Shown here piece after piece: positions 16,621-26,482 of a DNA stretch of 64,000 nt. The notes under the pieces were generated by a model. It saw only the letters and a program-made list of their open reading frames with translations. It made no database searches and was not told the DNA's origin. The DNA is from Pseudomonas sp. DTU12.3 (lineage in GTDB: Bacteria; Pseudomonadota; Gammaproteobacteria; Pseudomonadales; Pseudomonadaceae): the NCBI RefSeq assembly GCF_004124275.1, contig NZ_CP027218.1:980001-1044000 (forward strand), written 5' to 3'. The position numbers were made by a program, and so were the translations under genes. Position 1 is the first letter of the stretch. The number at the start of each line of letters is the position of its first letter.

Positions 16621-18609
16621 ATGTCGCCTCGTTCGCATTTCAACGGCCCGGCCCGGCAACGCGGGGCAATCGGTCTGATGGCGGCGCTGACCCTCGGCCT
16701 GGCGCTGGTGTGCATGGTGCTGGTGGTCGACAGCGGTCGCTTGTACATGGAACAACGCCGCTTGCAGCGGGTGGTCGATGTCGCCGCGCTCGAGGCGGTC
16801 TCGCGTAGCGGGGATTGCCTGACAGGCCTCAGCGCCGCCGCGTTTGCCACCGCCAGCGCCGCGCGCAATGGTTTTGCCGTGGCGCAGGATACGACCCTTG
16901 CCGTGACCTGCGGCACCGTGCAAACCGGTGCGAATAACCTGCGTGCCTTCACCGTCGATGCCAGCAAGAAACAAGCGATCAGCGTCGTCGCCACGCGCGT
17001 GGTGCCCACCAGTGTTGGCGCCGCTCTGTACGCGTTGTTCCGGCCGGGCAGCGTCGCCCCGACCACGCGCCTGCACGCGACGGCGGTGGGCACTTCGGCG
17101 ATTCTGCCGCCGATGGCGCAACTGACCATCGGTACCACCGCACTGACGGTCGACGCCAGCAAGTCAGCCGCGTTGAATGCGCTGTGGGGCGGACTGCTCG
17201 GCGGCAGCCTCAACCTCAGCGTCGCCGGTTGGCAAGGTCTGGTGGACACTAATATCAGTCTGCTCAGTTACCTCAATCAACTGGCGCTCGACGTCCACGT
17301 CGACGCCGGCAACTACACTCAGGTACTCAGTCAAAGCATCCAGATCAATCAACTGATCGACACCGCCATCACCGTATTGACCAAGGGTGGCAGCACCACC
17401 AGTGTCGCGGTCAGCGGCTTGCTCGGGTTGAAAGCCATCGTCGGCAATACCTCGGTGGTGCTCGGTCAGTTGCTGCAACTGCAAACCGGCGCGACTTCGG
17501 CCGCGCTCAATGCCAATCTGCAGGTGTTCCAGTTACTCGAAGCCGTGGTGCAACTGGCCAACAGTCAGAACGCCCTGACCGCCACCGTGCCATTGAGCAT
17601 TCCGGGGCTGGTCAACGGTTCGGTGAAGGTCAAAGTCATCCAGCCGCCGCAGTTGTCGGCTGTGGGCAACCCGGCGCTGGCAAAGGCCGACCCGATGGGC
17701 GCCAACCGCATCTACGTGAAAACCGCGCAGGTACGCACGCTGATCTCGCTGAATCTGCCACTGCTGTCCGGTGTCGCCGGCCTGGCCAGCGCCATCGTCA
17801 GTACGCCGCTGGTCGGTGGTCTGACCGACACCCTCAACAACCTGCTGCACCTGAACATCGCCGGCACGCTGAACTCGTTGTTCTGCGCATTGGGGGGTAC
17901 CTGTCAGCGTACCAATCTGCAAATTCTGCCGACCTCGACCATCGACATCCTGCTCGAGGCTGCTGCCGCCGACAGCCATGTCACCGATTTCAATTGCGTC
18001 AGCGATGCGACGAAAAGCCTGACCACCCAGACCAACTCGTCACTGGTCAAACTCAAGGTTGGCAAGATCGACGCGACCAATGCGTTTTCCTCCTCGGCCG
18101 ATGTCACCGTGCAGCCATTGGCGTTGATCGATGTCGGCGTCATCACCTGCACCATTCCCCTGCTCGGGCTGGGCTCGCCGACGTGCGATCAGAGCACGCG
18201 CAAACCGTTTTACGGCGGCGGTCTCGGGGTGATGGTCGATACCTCGGTGGCGAGCATGCAGAACATCCACACCTACAACCAGCCACCGGAAATCAAACAG
18301 ACGCCGCTGAACTACAGCTTCGGTACGCAGGGCGTGGTCAACAGTTTGAAAGGCACCTTGAGCGGGGTTCAGGTGCAGGCGTACAAACCCACTGGTTCGA
18401 GTTTGCTCGGTGGTTTGCTGACCACCACCGCAGACGTGCTGGCGAGCGTCAACAGTACGCTGGGCGTGGTCATCGACAATCTGCTCAGCCCGTTACTCGA
18501 CCCGATTCTTGACGGTTTGCTGGCCAATCTCGGCATCACCCTGAACAAGGTCGATGTCGGCGCCAACCTCAGTTGCCGGCCACCGGGGCAGCCGATGCTG
18601 GCGATCTAA
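16621..18609 (+). CDS. tadG: Tad pilus-associated protein TadG
   Basis: TadG is an envelope protein needed for Flp pilus formation and adhesion. The 662-residue protein starts with a TadE/TadG-like segment (RQRGAIGLMAALTLGLALVC then DSGRLYMEQRRLQRVVDVAA), a single membrane anchor with the long domain outside. The remainder is rich in Ser/Thr/Leu/Asn with leucine-rich runs of valine and isoleucine; Cys pairs occur late. AAAGGAG ends six bases before the ATG at 16621. It converges with pprA, the stop codons overlapping by four bases. It stands apart from the main tad operon, as it does in P. aeruginosa. Confidence 0.88.
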   Translation: MSPRSHFNGPARQRGAIGLMAALTLGLALVCMVLVVDSGRLYMEQRRLQRVVDVAALEAVSRSGDCLTGLSAAAFATASAARNGFAVAQDTTLAVTCGTVQTGANNLRAFTVDASKKQAISVVATRVVPTSVGAALYALFRPGSVAPTTRLHATAVGTSAILPPMAQLTIGTTALTVDASKSAALNALWGGLLGGSLNLSVAGWQGLVDTNISLLSYLNQLALDVHVDAGNYTQVLSQSIQINQLIDTAITVLTKGGSTTSVAVSGLLGLKAIVGNTSVVLGQLLQLQTGATSAALNANLQVFQLLEAVVQLANSQNALTATVPLSIPGLVNGSVKVKVIQPPQLSAVGNPALAKADPMGANRIYVKTAQVRTLISLNLPLLSGVAGLASAIVSTPLVGGLTDTLNNLLHLNIAGTLNSLFCALGGTCQRTNLQILPTSTIDILLEAAAADSHVTDFNCVSDATKSLTTQTNSSLVKLKVGKIDATNAFSSSADVTVQPLALIDVGVITCTIPLLGLGSPTCDQSTRKPFYGGGLGVMVDTSVASMQNIHTYNQPPEIKQTPLNYSFGTQGVVNSLKGTLSGVQVQAYKPTGSSLLGGLLTTTADVLASVNSTLGVVIDNLLSPLLDPILDGLLANLGITLNKVDVGANLSCRPPGQPMLAI

Positions 18610-21341
18610 TCGGTCAGCGCAATCGGCAACTCGATGCAGAACCGCGCACCCTCGTCGCCGTTGCGCACACTCAGGCGTCCGCCCATGTTGTCGATGATGC
18701 CGTAACTCACCGACAAGCCCAGACCGGTGCCGACACCGACCGGTTTGGTGGTGAAAAACGGCTCGAAAATACGTTCCAGCAAACGCGGGTCGATGCCGCC
18801 GCCATTGTCCTCGACCCACAGCCGCACGACGTGTTCGTCACACTCGGCATGCAGGGCGATCCACGGCTGGAAGTCGCGGTTGGCTTCGCGCTTGCCGAGC
18901 AGCGCGTCGCGGGCATTGACCATCAGATTGATCAGCACTTGTTCAAGTTGATCGACGTAACCGCGCACCTGAACCTGAAAGCCAGCCTCCTTGATCCGCA
19001 ATTCGACACCTTTGCCGCGCAATCCTTCAGACAACAGCGACAGCGTGCCTTCGATCGCCTCCCGCGGATTGAACGGCTGCTGTTCGACTTCCGAGCGCCG
19101 GCCGAACACGCGCATGTGATCGACCACCCGCGCGGCCCGTTGCACTTGCGCGTCGATGCGATTGAGTTTGTCGGTCAGGTAGTCGATCTGCACGTCGCCA
19201 TTGCTCAAACGCTTGAGCACATTGACGATGGCCATGCGCATGACGTTCAGCGGCTGATTGATTTCATGCGCGAGGCCGGTGGCCATTTCGCCAAGGGTGG
19301 CCATTTTTGCGCTTTGCGTCAGTTGTTGCTGCGAGCGGCGCACTTCGGTGTTGTCGCGGCCCACCGCTTGTACCTCGATCAGTGTGCCGTGTTCATCGAA
19401 CACGCCGCGATCCGACCAGACCCACCAGGCATGCTCACGGCCGGGCAGGCACAGGTTGATTTCCGCTGTGCTCACCGGCACCTCCGGCGTCAGTTGCGCG
19501 AGGCGCTGGAGGAATGCTTCACGTTGCTCGTCCGACATCCAGCTGCCCAGATTGACCCCGGGCAATTGCTCCGGCGCACACTCCAGGTACATCGCCAAAG
19601 GGCGGTTGCCGAACGTCAGCGTCAGGTCCGGGCGATAACGGCAAATCATCGCCGGCGAATCTTCCACCAGAATCCGATAGCGCTCTTCACTGGCCTTGAC
19701 CTGTTCGGCGGCAAGAGTGGCGTCAGTCACGTCCAGCCACAGGCCGACGGCTTCTACCGGCAAGCCGAGGTCATCGCGCAGCAATTTGGCTTCGTCGAGC
19801 AGCCAGTGCACATTGCCCTGACGGTCGAGCACTCTATAACGCGCGCTCACCGCGCCTTCGCGCAGCAACTGCCGAGTGCGTTCGAAATAGCGTGGGCGAT
19901 CTTCGGGGTGGACGTGTTCGACCAGGCGGCCATCGTCGCAGTCAGCCAGACTCCAGCCCAAAAGAGCGCTCAGGCTGGCGCTGAAAAATGTCGGTTGCAG
20001 CGCCCCGGCAACGTAGCGCTGCACGTAGATCACGGCGGGCGAACTGGCGATCAGATTGTCCAGCCGCGCATGGGCCGCGGCGGCCTGTTGTTGCTGATTC
20101 TTGATGTCGCTGATGTCGAGCATGAAACCCACCAGCCGGCGCTGGGCACCGATGCCCAAAGAGCGGCCTTGCAGGCGATACCACAGCGGCAATGATTGCG
20201 CGTCGGCTTGCCAGCGCACGCATAACTCCAGCGGCACGCCTTCGTCTTGCAGCGCTTGCAGGCGACTGCGCAGCTCATCGCGGTCGGCGGGGTGAACCTG
20301 ATTGAACCAGTCCTGAATCGGCAACCGCGTCGTCGTCAACGCCAGGCTTTGCGCCAGTGTCGGCGCCAACTGCACTTCGTTGCTGTCGCTGAACACTTCC
20401 CACCAACCGGTGCCGAGCAGCGCTTGCAGGGTTTCCAGGCGTTCCAGTTGCTGATGGTGACGATGCTCGCGCAAGCGCTCCAGTAACGGTGCTGCCACCG
20501 CCGCTGCCAGCAGCAGCCAGTCATGATCGCTGAGGTCAGGCGCCTGTTGTTGCGCGTTGTAGTCGGCGCACAGCAGCCATGCCGCCACGCCTTGGGCATC
20601 GCGATAGGGCACGGCGAAACCTGCATGCGGGCCGAACAATGCGCTCAGACGCGGCTGTTCGCTGCTCAGCAAACGTTGCGGCGCTGCACCGTTCAAACTG
20701 TCGAGGCCAGTGCCCAAACGCTGCTGTTCACGCCACAGTCGGGGCGCGTTCAACGCGGTGTAATGCTGATGAATCTGCCAGCCCAGGCCTTGCTCGTCGA
20801 GCAGCGCTACCGCCAGACACGGGATGTGCAATTGCTGACTCAGGCGTTGCAACTGCTCGCCCAGCGCATCCGGCAGGCGGGCGAGGCTGCACAGGCGTAA
20901 TTGATCGCGAATCTGCGTGGCCAGCATTTGCGCTTGCTCGCGGCTGCGCGCCTGACGTCGTTCGCCGAGCAAATCACCGATATCGAGCATTTGCAGGAGC
21001 CAGCCGTCACCCTGCGCCTGCACCCAGCCGCGCAAGTGCAGCGGCGGGCCGGCGAGGCTGAAAAAATCGAGGTCGAGCAATTGTCCTTGCCAGTCGGCCG
21101 GTTGTCCCTCCACGGCAAGACTGCTGTGCGGCAGCAGGTAATCCAGCAGATGCGCAGGTTGCGTGCTGGCCATGCGTTGCGCGAGCAAGTGCCGTAATGG
21201 CCCGCTCAGGTGCAGGACCTGGCCGTCGCCATCCAGATACAACTGCAGGCCGACGCTTTGCGCCACCGGGCTTTCCAGTGGTGGTGAGGTGCCGGGTTGT
21301 CGATTGAGCAAACGGCTGAACAGCGTTTCACCGGCACTCAA
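18606..21341 (-). CDS. pprA: PAS-domain sensor histidine kinase, PprA-like
   Basis: In P. aeruginosa PprA is the kinase that acts with PprB to switch on the Flp/Tad pilus and other surface factors. This 911-residue soluble kinase has an N-terminal PAS-like and GAF-like region, further PAS domains (about 310-420, 430-545, 560-670), then the dimerisation histidine in [20 protein letters not shown] and an ATPase domain with [44 protein letters not shown]. There are no membrane spans, so the signal is probably cytoplasmic. It starts at a TTG overlapping the stop of the TadE-like gene (TTGA). Confidence 0.88.
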   Translation of the reverse strand: MSAGETLFSRLLNRQPGTSPPLESPVAQSVGLQLYLDGDGQVLHLSGPLRHLLAQRMASTQPAHLLDYLLPHSSLAVEGQPADWQGQLLDLDFFSLAGPPLHLRGWVQAQGDGWLLQMLDIGDLLGERRQARSREQAQMLATQIRDQLRLCSLARLPDALGEQLQRLSQQLHIPCLAVALLDEQGLGWQIHQHYTALNAPRLWREQQRLGTGLDSLNGAAPQRLLSSEQPRLSALFGPHAGFAVPYRDAQGVAAWLLCADYNAQQQAPDLSDHDWLLLAAAVAAPLLERLREHRHHQQLERLETLQALLGTGWWEVFSDSNEVQLAPTLAQSLALTTTRLPIQDWFNQVHPADRDELRSRLQALQDEGVPLELCVRWQADAQSLPLWYRLQGRSLGIGAQRRLVGFMLDISDIKNQQQQAAAAHARLDNLIASSPAVIYVQRYVAGALQPTFFSASLSALLGWSLADCDDGRLVEHVHPEDRPRYFERTRQLLREGAVSARYRVLDRQGNVHWLLDEAKLLRDDLGLPVEAVGLWLDVTDATLAAEQVKASEERYRILVEDSPAMICRYRPDLTLTFGNRPLAMYLECAPEQLPGVNLGSWMSDEQREAFLQRLAQLTPEVPVSTAEINLCLPGREHAWWVWSDRGVFDEHGTLIEVQAVGRDNTEVRRSQQQLTQSAKMATLGEMATGLAHEINQPLNVMRMAIVNVLKRLSNGDVQIDYLTDKLNRIDAQVQRAARVVDHMRVFGRRSEVEQQPFNPREAIEGTLSLLSEGLRGKGVELRIKEAGFQVQVRGYVDQLEQVLINLMVNARDALLGKREANRDFQPWIALHAECDEHVVRLWVEDNGGGIDPRLLERIFEPFFTTKPVGVGTGLGLSVSYGIIDNMGGRLSVRNGDEGARFCIELPIALTD

Positions 21342-21778
21342 AATTGCAGGCTCGACGAGGCGCGCAATGTCGCCGGCAGGCGCGGCACCGTGCCGACGCC
21401 CGGCAGCACCAGAAACGGCAACGCCTGATTCAATTTGCTGGTGGGATAGTTGATGGTCACCGTCAACACACCGCCGACGTAAGTGATCGAGCTGTCGGTG
21501 GCCGCATTGAAATTCAACGCGGCGGGCAGCCAGCCCAACTGTCGGGTCAGCTCGGTGCGGGCGGTGGCGGTGACGGCGGTCGAGTAGTTGGCGGTCGCCG
21601 GATCCAGCGCCACGCTGCGGCGCACGGCTTCGGCGGTGGACTCATTGAATGACTGCATCAGCAACAACGGCAAGCTGTAGCTCACCAGACCATAAAACAC
21701 GGCGAAGAAGATGACGAACACCAAGGCGAACTCGATGGCGACAGCGCCTTTTTGCTTGCGGGGGAGGGCGGATTTCAT
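21338..21778 (-). CDS. TadE/TadF-like pseudopilin
   Basis: A 146-residue protein with the TadE-like signature KQKGAVAIEFALVFVIFFAV: a basic leader, a Gly at the prepilin cleavage site and Glu at +5, then a hydrophobic stem. TadE and TadF are minor pseudopilins processed by the Tad prepilin peptidase. It overlaps pprA by four bases. The ATG at 21778 is preferred because it starts right before the basic leader; a GTG at 21802 is possible. It cannot be assigned to TadE or TadF by reading alone. Confidence 0.82.
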   Translation of the reverse strand: MKSALPRKQKGAVAIEFALVFVIFFAVFYGLVSYSLPLLLMQSFNESTAEAVRRSVALDPATANYSTAVTATARTELTRQLGWLPAALNFNAATDSSITYVGGVLTVTINYPTSKLNQALPFLVLPGVGTVPRLPATLRASSSLQF

Positions 21779-21800
21779 GAGTGCGTCTACCCTGACATTC

Positions 21801-21810
21801 ACTACGTAGT
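21801..21810. promoter_or_regulatory. 10-bp palindrome in the TadE-like/fppA divergent region
   Basis: ACTACGTAGT is a perfect palindrome lying between the divergent TadE-like gene and fppA. Its centre and placement fit a dimeric regulator site, but there is no independent evidence. Confidence 0.3.
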
Positions 21811-21853
21811 ATCAGCATAGAATCATTCGGCCAAAACGGACGTTTTTTACCGC

Positions 21854-22324
21854 ATGCACAGCTTTGTCCTACTGATCTGGCTGACGCTATGCGCGGCGCA
21901 GGATGCCCGCCAACGGCACATCGGCAATCTGCTGACCTTCGGCGTTGGCGGGTTGGCGGCGGGGTATCTGCTGCTGACCGGCCATACGTGGCTGGGCGCA
22001 GACGCGGTGCAGGGCGGTTGGGCTTTTTTGCTGGCGCTATTGCTGACGCTGCCAGGCTATCTGCTGAACCGTTTCGGTGCTGGCGATGTGAAACTTATGA
22101 CAGCTTTCGCTCTTGCGACGGACGGCACTCATCTGCTCGGCACGTTTATCGGCGCGGCAATCGCCAGCGTCTTCTGGTTACTGCTGGCGCCAAAACTCTG
22201 GCTGCATATGAGTCAACGGCTTAGGGAACGTCTTCGATATATGGCCCCGGAAAAGTCAAATAAGCTGCCATTTGCACCGTTCGTGCTGGTGGGCGCAATC
22301 CTGACCCTGCTTTGGATCCATTAG
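21854..22324 (+). CDS. fppA: Flp prepilin peptidase (TadV/CpaA type)
   Basis: This A24-family aspartic peptidase cleaves the leader of Flp and of the pseudopilins. The 156-residue polytopic protein has both catalytic aspartates: D17 in AAQDARQRHIGN and D78 in the FGAGDVKLM (GxGD) motif. It lacks the cytoplasmic N-methylation domain of PilD, as expected for the Tad type. It is divergent from the TadE-like gene with a short gap and precedes pprB. Confidence 0.92.
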   Translation: MHSFVLLIWLTLCAAQDARQRHIGNLLTFGVGGLAAGYLLLTGHTWLGADAVQGGWAFLLALLLTLPGYLLNRFGAGDVKLMTAFALATDGTHLLGTFIGAAIASVFWLLLAPKLWLHMSQRLRERLRYMAPEKSNKLPFAPFVLVGAILTLLWIH

Positions 22325-22343
22325 TCGCCCCATGCCACTACTG

Positions 22344-22355
22344 CTATGTACATAG
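22344..22355. promoter_or_regulatory. 12-bp palindrome upstream of pprB
   Basis: CTATGTACATAG is a perfect palindrome in the 106-base gap between fppA and pprB. It is further flanked by CTACT on the left and GTAG on the right. A regulator site upstream of pprB is plausible but unproven. Confidence 0.35.
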
Positions 22356-22430
22356 TAGGAAAGTGGGTCTACTTTCAAATCAGCGTTATTACAGGAACGG
22401 TCAGCCTTTGGCCTGGGCATGGAGTAGCAA

Positions 22431-23207
22431 GTGAGCAAGCTAACGTCTGCTGTAAAAGTTCTGGTGGTCGACGATCAACCGCTGATTGTTGAAGAACTCT
22501 GCGAATTCATCGAAAGCAGCGGTTACCGCTGTGTGCCGTGCGAATCGAGCCAGCAGGCAATCGAACAGTTCAGCCAAGACCCTGCCATCGGCCTGGTGCT
22601 GTGCGATCTGCACATGCCGGACATGGACGGCATTGAGCTGGTGCAAGAGCTGCAACGCCTGGCGGGCAAGCAGCGGTTCTTTGAAGCGATCATGCTCACC
22701 GGGCGGGCCGACAAGCAGGACGTGATCAAGGCGTTGCGCGCCGGGATTGCCGACTACTACCAGAAACCGGTGAACCTGGACGAACTGCTTGAAGGTTTGC
22801 GTCGTCAGGAAGCGGTGTTGGCCGAACGGCAGAAAACCCTGCAACTCGGCAACCTCAATCAAAAGCTGCAATACCTCTCCGAGTCGATCGACGACCTGTA
22901 CCAGGACCTCGACAAAGTCCGCCGTGGCCCCACGTCTGCGAGTGAAGAAGAGCAAGGCGAAGGCGAAACCGTGGAAATACCCGCGATCTTCAATCAACTG
23001 TCGCCGCGCCAGCTCGATGTCGCCAGGCTGGTGGGCAAAGGCCAGACCAACTATCAGATCGCCTGCGAACTGGGGATTACCGAGAACACGGTGAAACTCT
23101 ACGTCTCGCAAGTGCTGCGTCTGACGCACATGCATAACCGCACCCAATTGGCCCTGGCGTTATCGCCGAGCAATTCCGGCCTGCGTCAACGGGTCACCGC
23201 GCACTGA
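22431..23207 (+). CDS. pprB: Response regulator PprB-like, REC-LuxR
   Basis: PprB is the transcriptional activator of Flp/Tad pilus genes in P. aeruginosa. This 258-residue protein has an N-terminal receiver (acidic pair D14-D15, phospho-acceptor D59 in VLCDLHMPDMDG, MLTGRAD, K in YYQKPVN) and a C-terminal LuxR/FixJ helix-turn-helix (LSPRQLDVARLVGKGQTNYQ, ITENTVKLYVSQVLRLTH). A coiled region of about 60 residues links them. It starts at a GTG with GGAG six bases upstream. An AGCGTTATTAC at 22382 resembles half of the motif upstream of flp. Confidence 0.9.
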   Translation: MSKLTSAVKVLVVDDQPLIVEELCEFIESSGYRCVPCESSQQAIEQFSQDPAIGLVLCDLHMPDMDGIELVQELQRLAGKQRFFEAIMLTGRADKQDVIKALRAGIADYYQKPVNLDELLEGLRRQEAVLAERQKTLQLGNLNQKLQYLSESIDDLYQDLDKVRRGPTSASEEEQGEGETVEIPAIFNQLSPRQLDVARLVGKGQTNYQIACELGITENTVKLYVSQVLRLTHMHNRTQLALALSPSNSGLRQRVTAH

Positions 23208-23244
23208 TCGCAGTGGGTTCCGGCAACAATTAAAAACCCCTGCC

Positions 23245-23652
23245 TCAACCTTGATTCGCCTTGGCCTTGGGAAACAGGTTGTCCAGGGTTTCCAGCAGGC
23301 GCACGTGATAGATCGGCTTGCGGAACAGGTCCAGCACCTGCAAGCGCAACATGTCGCTGACATCCTCCATATCGGCATGCCCGGACGTCACGATCACCGG
23401 CAGATGCTGGCGCGAGGTATGTTCGCGCAGGCGCTTGATCAGCGACATGCCGCTTTCTTCCGGCATGCGCAGATCGGTAATCACCAGCGCAATATCGGGA
23501 TGGCGAGTGAGATGGTGCAGGGCCAGTTTCACCGACGTCGCGGTATGACAGGTGAAGCCTTCGCCCTCCAGCAACTCCGCCAGCTCCAGCAGTGCGTCCT
23601 CCTCATCGTCGACGAGGAGCAACTGCTGGCGTGAAGTGTGTGGAGAGTTCAT
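23245..23652 (-). CDS. Single-domain response regulator in the tad locus
   Basis: A 135-residue receiver with no output domain. It has the acidic pair in LLLVDDEEDAL, phospho-acceptor Asp in VITDLRMPEESG, the conserved Thr/Ser position in VTSGHAD and Lys in LFRKPIY. The ATG at 23652 is preferred; earlier TTG/GTG codons are possible. It converges with pprB and points the same way as flp, 72 bases downstream of the flp stop. A lone receiver here may be a phosphate sink or a second output of PprA; that is inference. Confidence 0.85.
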   Translation of the reverse strand: MNSPHTSRQQLLLVDDEEDALLELAELLEGEGFTCHTATSVKLALHHLTRHPDIALVITDLRMPEESGMSLIKRLREHTSRQHLPVIVTSGHADMEDVSDMLRLQVLDLFRKPIYHVRLLETLDNLFPKAKANQG

Positions 23653-23723
23653 AGGCAACACCTGCAATGGACTGAGTGCTGACGTTAGAACCCAATGAGC
23701 GCATTGACAAGTTATCGATCCGA

Positions 23724-23924
23724 TCAGGTGAGTGCCGTCTGGATCCGGGTCAGGATCGCGGTGACCTGAGTGCCGATGCCGTTACCGAAGGCTGCGATCA
23801 CCAGCGCCACGAGGCCGACCACCAGCGCGTATTCGATGGCGGATGCGCCCTCGGTGTCTTTGGCCAGACCTTTGAAGAAGGCGACTTGCGATTTGATTTT
23901 TTGCGCAATGTGGGAATACGACAT
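23724..23924 (-). CDS. flp: Flp type IVb pilin
   Basis: The major subunit of the Flp pilus, 66 residues. After a 22-residue-scale hydrophilic leader with Lys residues comes the processing site G in DTEG followed by ASAIEYALVVGLVALVIAAF, with Glu at +5 and Tyr at +6 of the mature protein, the hallmark of Flp pilins. AGGAG precedes the ATG by seven bases. It is transcribed divergently from rcpC, and its upstream region carries the bipartite motif described at 24028-24058. Confidence 0.95.
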   Translation of the reverse strand: MSYSHIAQKIKSQVAFFKGLAKDTEGASAIEYALVVGLVALVIAAFGNGIGTQVTAILTRIQTALT

Positions 23925-24027
23925 GAGGATTCTCCTTGAGCACGCCAGGTGTTGCGCGTTCGCAACATGATTTCCCTGTGCCAGCATCAGCATTGTCGGC
24001 ATTCCCCGGCCCAACAACTGTAAGAAC

Positions 24028-24058
24028 GTATTAACGCCAAAGTATTAGTTGGCGCAAT
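24028..24058 (-). promoter_or_regulatory. Candidate PprB-type operator upstream of flp
   Basis: On the plus strand GTATTAACGCC (24028-24038) is followed after 12 bases by GGCGCAAT (24051-24058). The same two blocks, 11 bases apart, lie upstream of the repetitive lipoprotein gene at 36168-36197, in the same orientation to the start codon and at similar distance (104 and 127 bases). The remainder of this 338-base divergent gap is AT-rich and includes an inverted GCCAA...TTGGC. PprB is the obvious candidate to bind, as inference. Confidence 0.55.
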
Positions 24059-24262
24059 TACACTAAAAAACCATGTTTGGCGCTTTAGCCTCCTACTTTC
24101 GTTGGATATTTCATCGCTGTTAATGGCGTTTTGTTCGCGCTGGACTACCGTCAAATAGCGAAATAGTTACTTGTTCATAGCTGCCTGATTGCGAATTTAT
24201 CTCGTTGGAAGTTACGGGGCATTGCATAAGACAGAACGCGCAGCGGGAAAGGGAGAGCCGTC

Positions 24263-25213
24263 ATGAACAGTCGCATCACTCTGGGCCTGGCCGGCTTGTT
24301 TTTGCTGGGTGCCATCATTGCCGGATATTGGGGGCTGACATTGAGTCGGCAACCGCCCGTGGAACCTGTCTCCGCACCGGTTGCGGTCGCCCCCGTTGCC
24401 CCCGTCGCTGCACCGGCGGCGCCCGTTGAAGATCCGACCCGCCAACCGGTAGTGGTGTTGCTACGCGACATCGCCCCATTCGGCAAAATCACCGCCGCCG
24501 ATGTCGCCGTGGAAAAACTGCGCACCGCGCCTGCTGGCAGCCTCAGCACTGTCGATCAAGTCATCGGCCGCACACCATGGCGGCCATTGAGTGCCGGCAG
24601 TTGGCTGAGTGAAGAAAGCTTCGAACCCGGCAGCCAATTGGCGCGAATGATTCGTCCCGGTGAGCGCGCGCTGGCGGTGGCCGTGGATGAAGTGATCAAT
24701 GCTGGCGGGCAACTGGCGCCGGGCGATTACGTCGATGTGCTGCTGTTTTTGCGCAAGGACGAAAACAATCCACAGCCGTCGGCGCAGTTGGTGGTGCCAG
24801 CGGTGCGCGTGCTCGGTGTCGGCAGCCAGATGGGCCTGACCAACGACGGTCAACCCACCAGTCCGGCGCGCACTGACGATGAACGACTCAAGCAGGAACA
24901 ACAGCGAATGGCTGCGCGCAGCGTGGTGCTGGCGGTGCCGGAAGCCTTGCTCAGCCGTTTGATGCTGGCGTCCGGTGCCGGCGTCTTGCGCCTGGCGGTG
25001 CGCAGCGCCGATGAACAGCAACTGGCGAAATACTGGGCCGGTGCCAACGATGTCGCCAGACAGCTCGATACGCCGCGTCGCGAGTTGATCGAGTTCAGCC
25101 AACTGTCACTCTCGCCACCGCCCAGACCACTCGCCGTGGCGGGGCAGCCGACGGCGCGCAAAGCGACCGTGGAAGTCATCCGTGGTGCCGAAAGCGCTCA
25201 ACCCACTCCCTGA
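24263..25213 (+). CDS. rcpC: Flp pilus assembly protein RcpC/CpaB
   Basis: RcpC is a periplasmic, inner-membrane-anchored partner of the RcpA secretin. The 316-residue protein has one N-terminal membrane span (LGLAGLFLLGAIIAGYWGLT), a Pro/Ala/Val-rich linker, a SAF domain (about residues 62-130: VVVLLRDIAPFGKITAADVA, SAGSWLSEESF) and a beta domain with ALAVAVDEVINAGGQLAPGD. It is the first gene of the plus-strand tad operon; the next gene begins 21 bases after it. Confidence 0.93.
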   Translation: MNSRITLGLAGLFLLGAIIAGYWGLTLSRQPPVEPVSAPVAVAPVAPVAAPAAPVEDPTRQPVVVLLRDIAPFGKITAADVAVEKLRTAPAGSLSTVDQVIGRTPWRPLSAGSWLSEESFEPGSQLARMIRPGERALAVAVDEVINAGGQLAPGDYVDVLLFLRKDENNPQPSAQLVVPAVRVLGVGSQMGLTNDGQPTSPARTDDERLKQEQQRMAARSVVLAVPEALLSRLMLASGAGVLRLAVRSADEQQLAKYWAGANDVARQLDTPRRELIEFSQLSLSPPPRPLAVAGQPTARKATVEVIRGAESAQPTP

Positions 25214-25234
25214 TTCGAGCAAGGACGCCTTTAC

Positions 25235-26482
25235 ATGCGCAAATGCTTCACGCCCCTGTTCAACGGCTTGCTCCGGGCTTCGCTGCTGAGCGTTGCCTCC
25301 ATCGGCAGCGCCGTCGCTGCTGTCGGCAACTGCGCCGCGCTCGGCCCATTACCGTCGACGCTGGAAGTCGGCGAAGGTCTGCAACAGGCACTGCAATCAC
25401 CTGTGGCGATCACCCGCGTGGCGGTGGGCGACCCGAAAATTGCCGACGTGCGCGTGACCGGTGATCAAGGTGTTTTGCTCACCGGCGTCGCGCCTGGTGC
25501 AACCACGCTGATGATCTGGACGGCCTGCGCCAGCTCACCGCGTCAGAGCATGGTGTTCGTGCAGGGCAAGGCGAGTGCGGCGATGACGGTCGCGTTGCCC
25601 GCGACTGATGACCCGACTCTGCCTTCGCAAGTGCAGACTGATATTCGCTTCGTCGAAGTCAGCCGCACCAAACTCAAAGAGGCCGGCACCTCGATTTACG
25701 GCAAGGGCTCGAACAACTTTCTGTTTGGCGCACCGGGCACGGTGCCAGGCAGCGGTGTCAGGCCCGGTTTGGTGCCGAGCATTGCGCCGAGCATTCCACT
25801 GGCCAACGATGTGTTCAACATTGTCTGGGGCGGCGGCAGCAGTAAATTCCTCGGCATCGTCAATGCGCTGGAAGGCAGCGGTTTCGCCTACACCCTGGCG
25901 CGGCCGAGCCTGGTGGCGTTGAGCGGGCAGAGCGCGAGCTTCCTCGCCGGTGGCGAGATTCCGATTCCGGTACCGAGCGCCAACAGCAACAGCTACTCCA
26001 TCGAGTACAAGGAGTTCGGTATCCGCCTGACCCTCACGCCAACCGTCGTCGGCCGTGACCGCATCGCCCTCAAGGTCGCGCCGGAAGTCAGCGAGCTGGA
26101 CTACAACAATGGCGTGACCATCGGCGGCACAACCGTGCCGGCGTTCACCATCCGCCGCACCGACACCAGCATCTCGCTGGCCGATGGCGAAAGCTTCGTC
26201 ATCAGCGGCTTGATCAGCACCCAGAACGCCTCCCAGGTGAACAAGTTTCCCGGCCTCGGCGACATCCCGATCATCGGCGCGTTTTTCCGCAACTCATCGA
26301 TCAATCGCGAAGAGCGCGAATTGCTGATGATCGTCACTCCCCACTTGGTGCAGCCACTGGCGGTCAACGCGCCATTGCCTTCGCTGCCGGGTGAAAAACT
26401 GCGCAACTACGACCCGAACTGGTATCGCCTGTACTTCCTCGAAAACGGCAACTTCGATAAACGCAGTGGGTTATCGCAATGA
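25235..26482 (+). CDS. rcpA: Flp pilus secretin RcpA/CpaC
   Basis: RcpA forms the outer-membrane ring through which the Flp pilus passes. The 415-residue protein has a signal peptide (LLSVASIGSAVAA), a short N-terminal domain with VAVGDPKIADVRVTGDQGVL, and a secretin domain ending in GESFVISGLISTQNASQVNK, PGLGDIPIIGAFFRNSS and ERELLMIVTPHLVQPL, the canonical secretin signature. Its stop overlaps the tadZ ATG (ATGA). Confidence 0.95.
   Translation: MRKCFTPLFNGLLRASLLSVASIGSAVAAVGNCAALGPLPSTLEVGEGLQQALQSPVAITRVAVGDPKIADVRVTGDQGVLLTGVAPGATTLMIWTACASSPRQSMVFVQGKASAAMTVALPATDDPTLPSQVQTDIRFVEVSRTKLKEAGTSIYGKGSNNFLFGAPGTVPGSGVRPGLVPSIAPSIPLANDVFNIVWGGGSSKFLGIVNALEGSGFAYTLARPSLVALSGQSASFLAGGEIPIPVPSANSNSYSIEYKEFGIRLTLTPTVVGRDRIALKVAPEVSELDYNNGVTIGGTTVPAFTIRRTDTSISLADGESFVISGLISTQNASQVNKFPGLGDIPIIGAFFRNSSINREERELLMIVTPHLVQPLAVNAPLPSLPGEKLRNYDPNWYRLYFLENGNFDKRSGLSQ

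Noticed and set aside
18573-20195. A 540-codon open frame antisense to pprA
   Set aside because: Fully inside a clear histidine kinase gene; composition (Arg, His, Gln-rich) is typical of a shadow frame.
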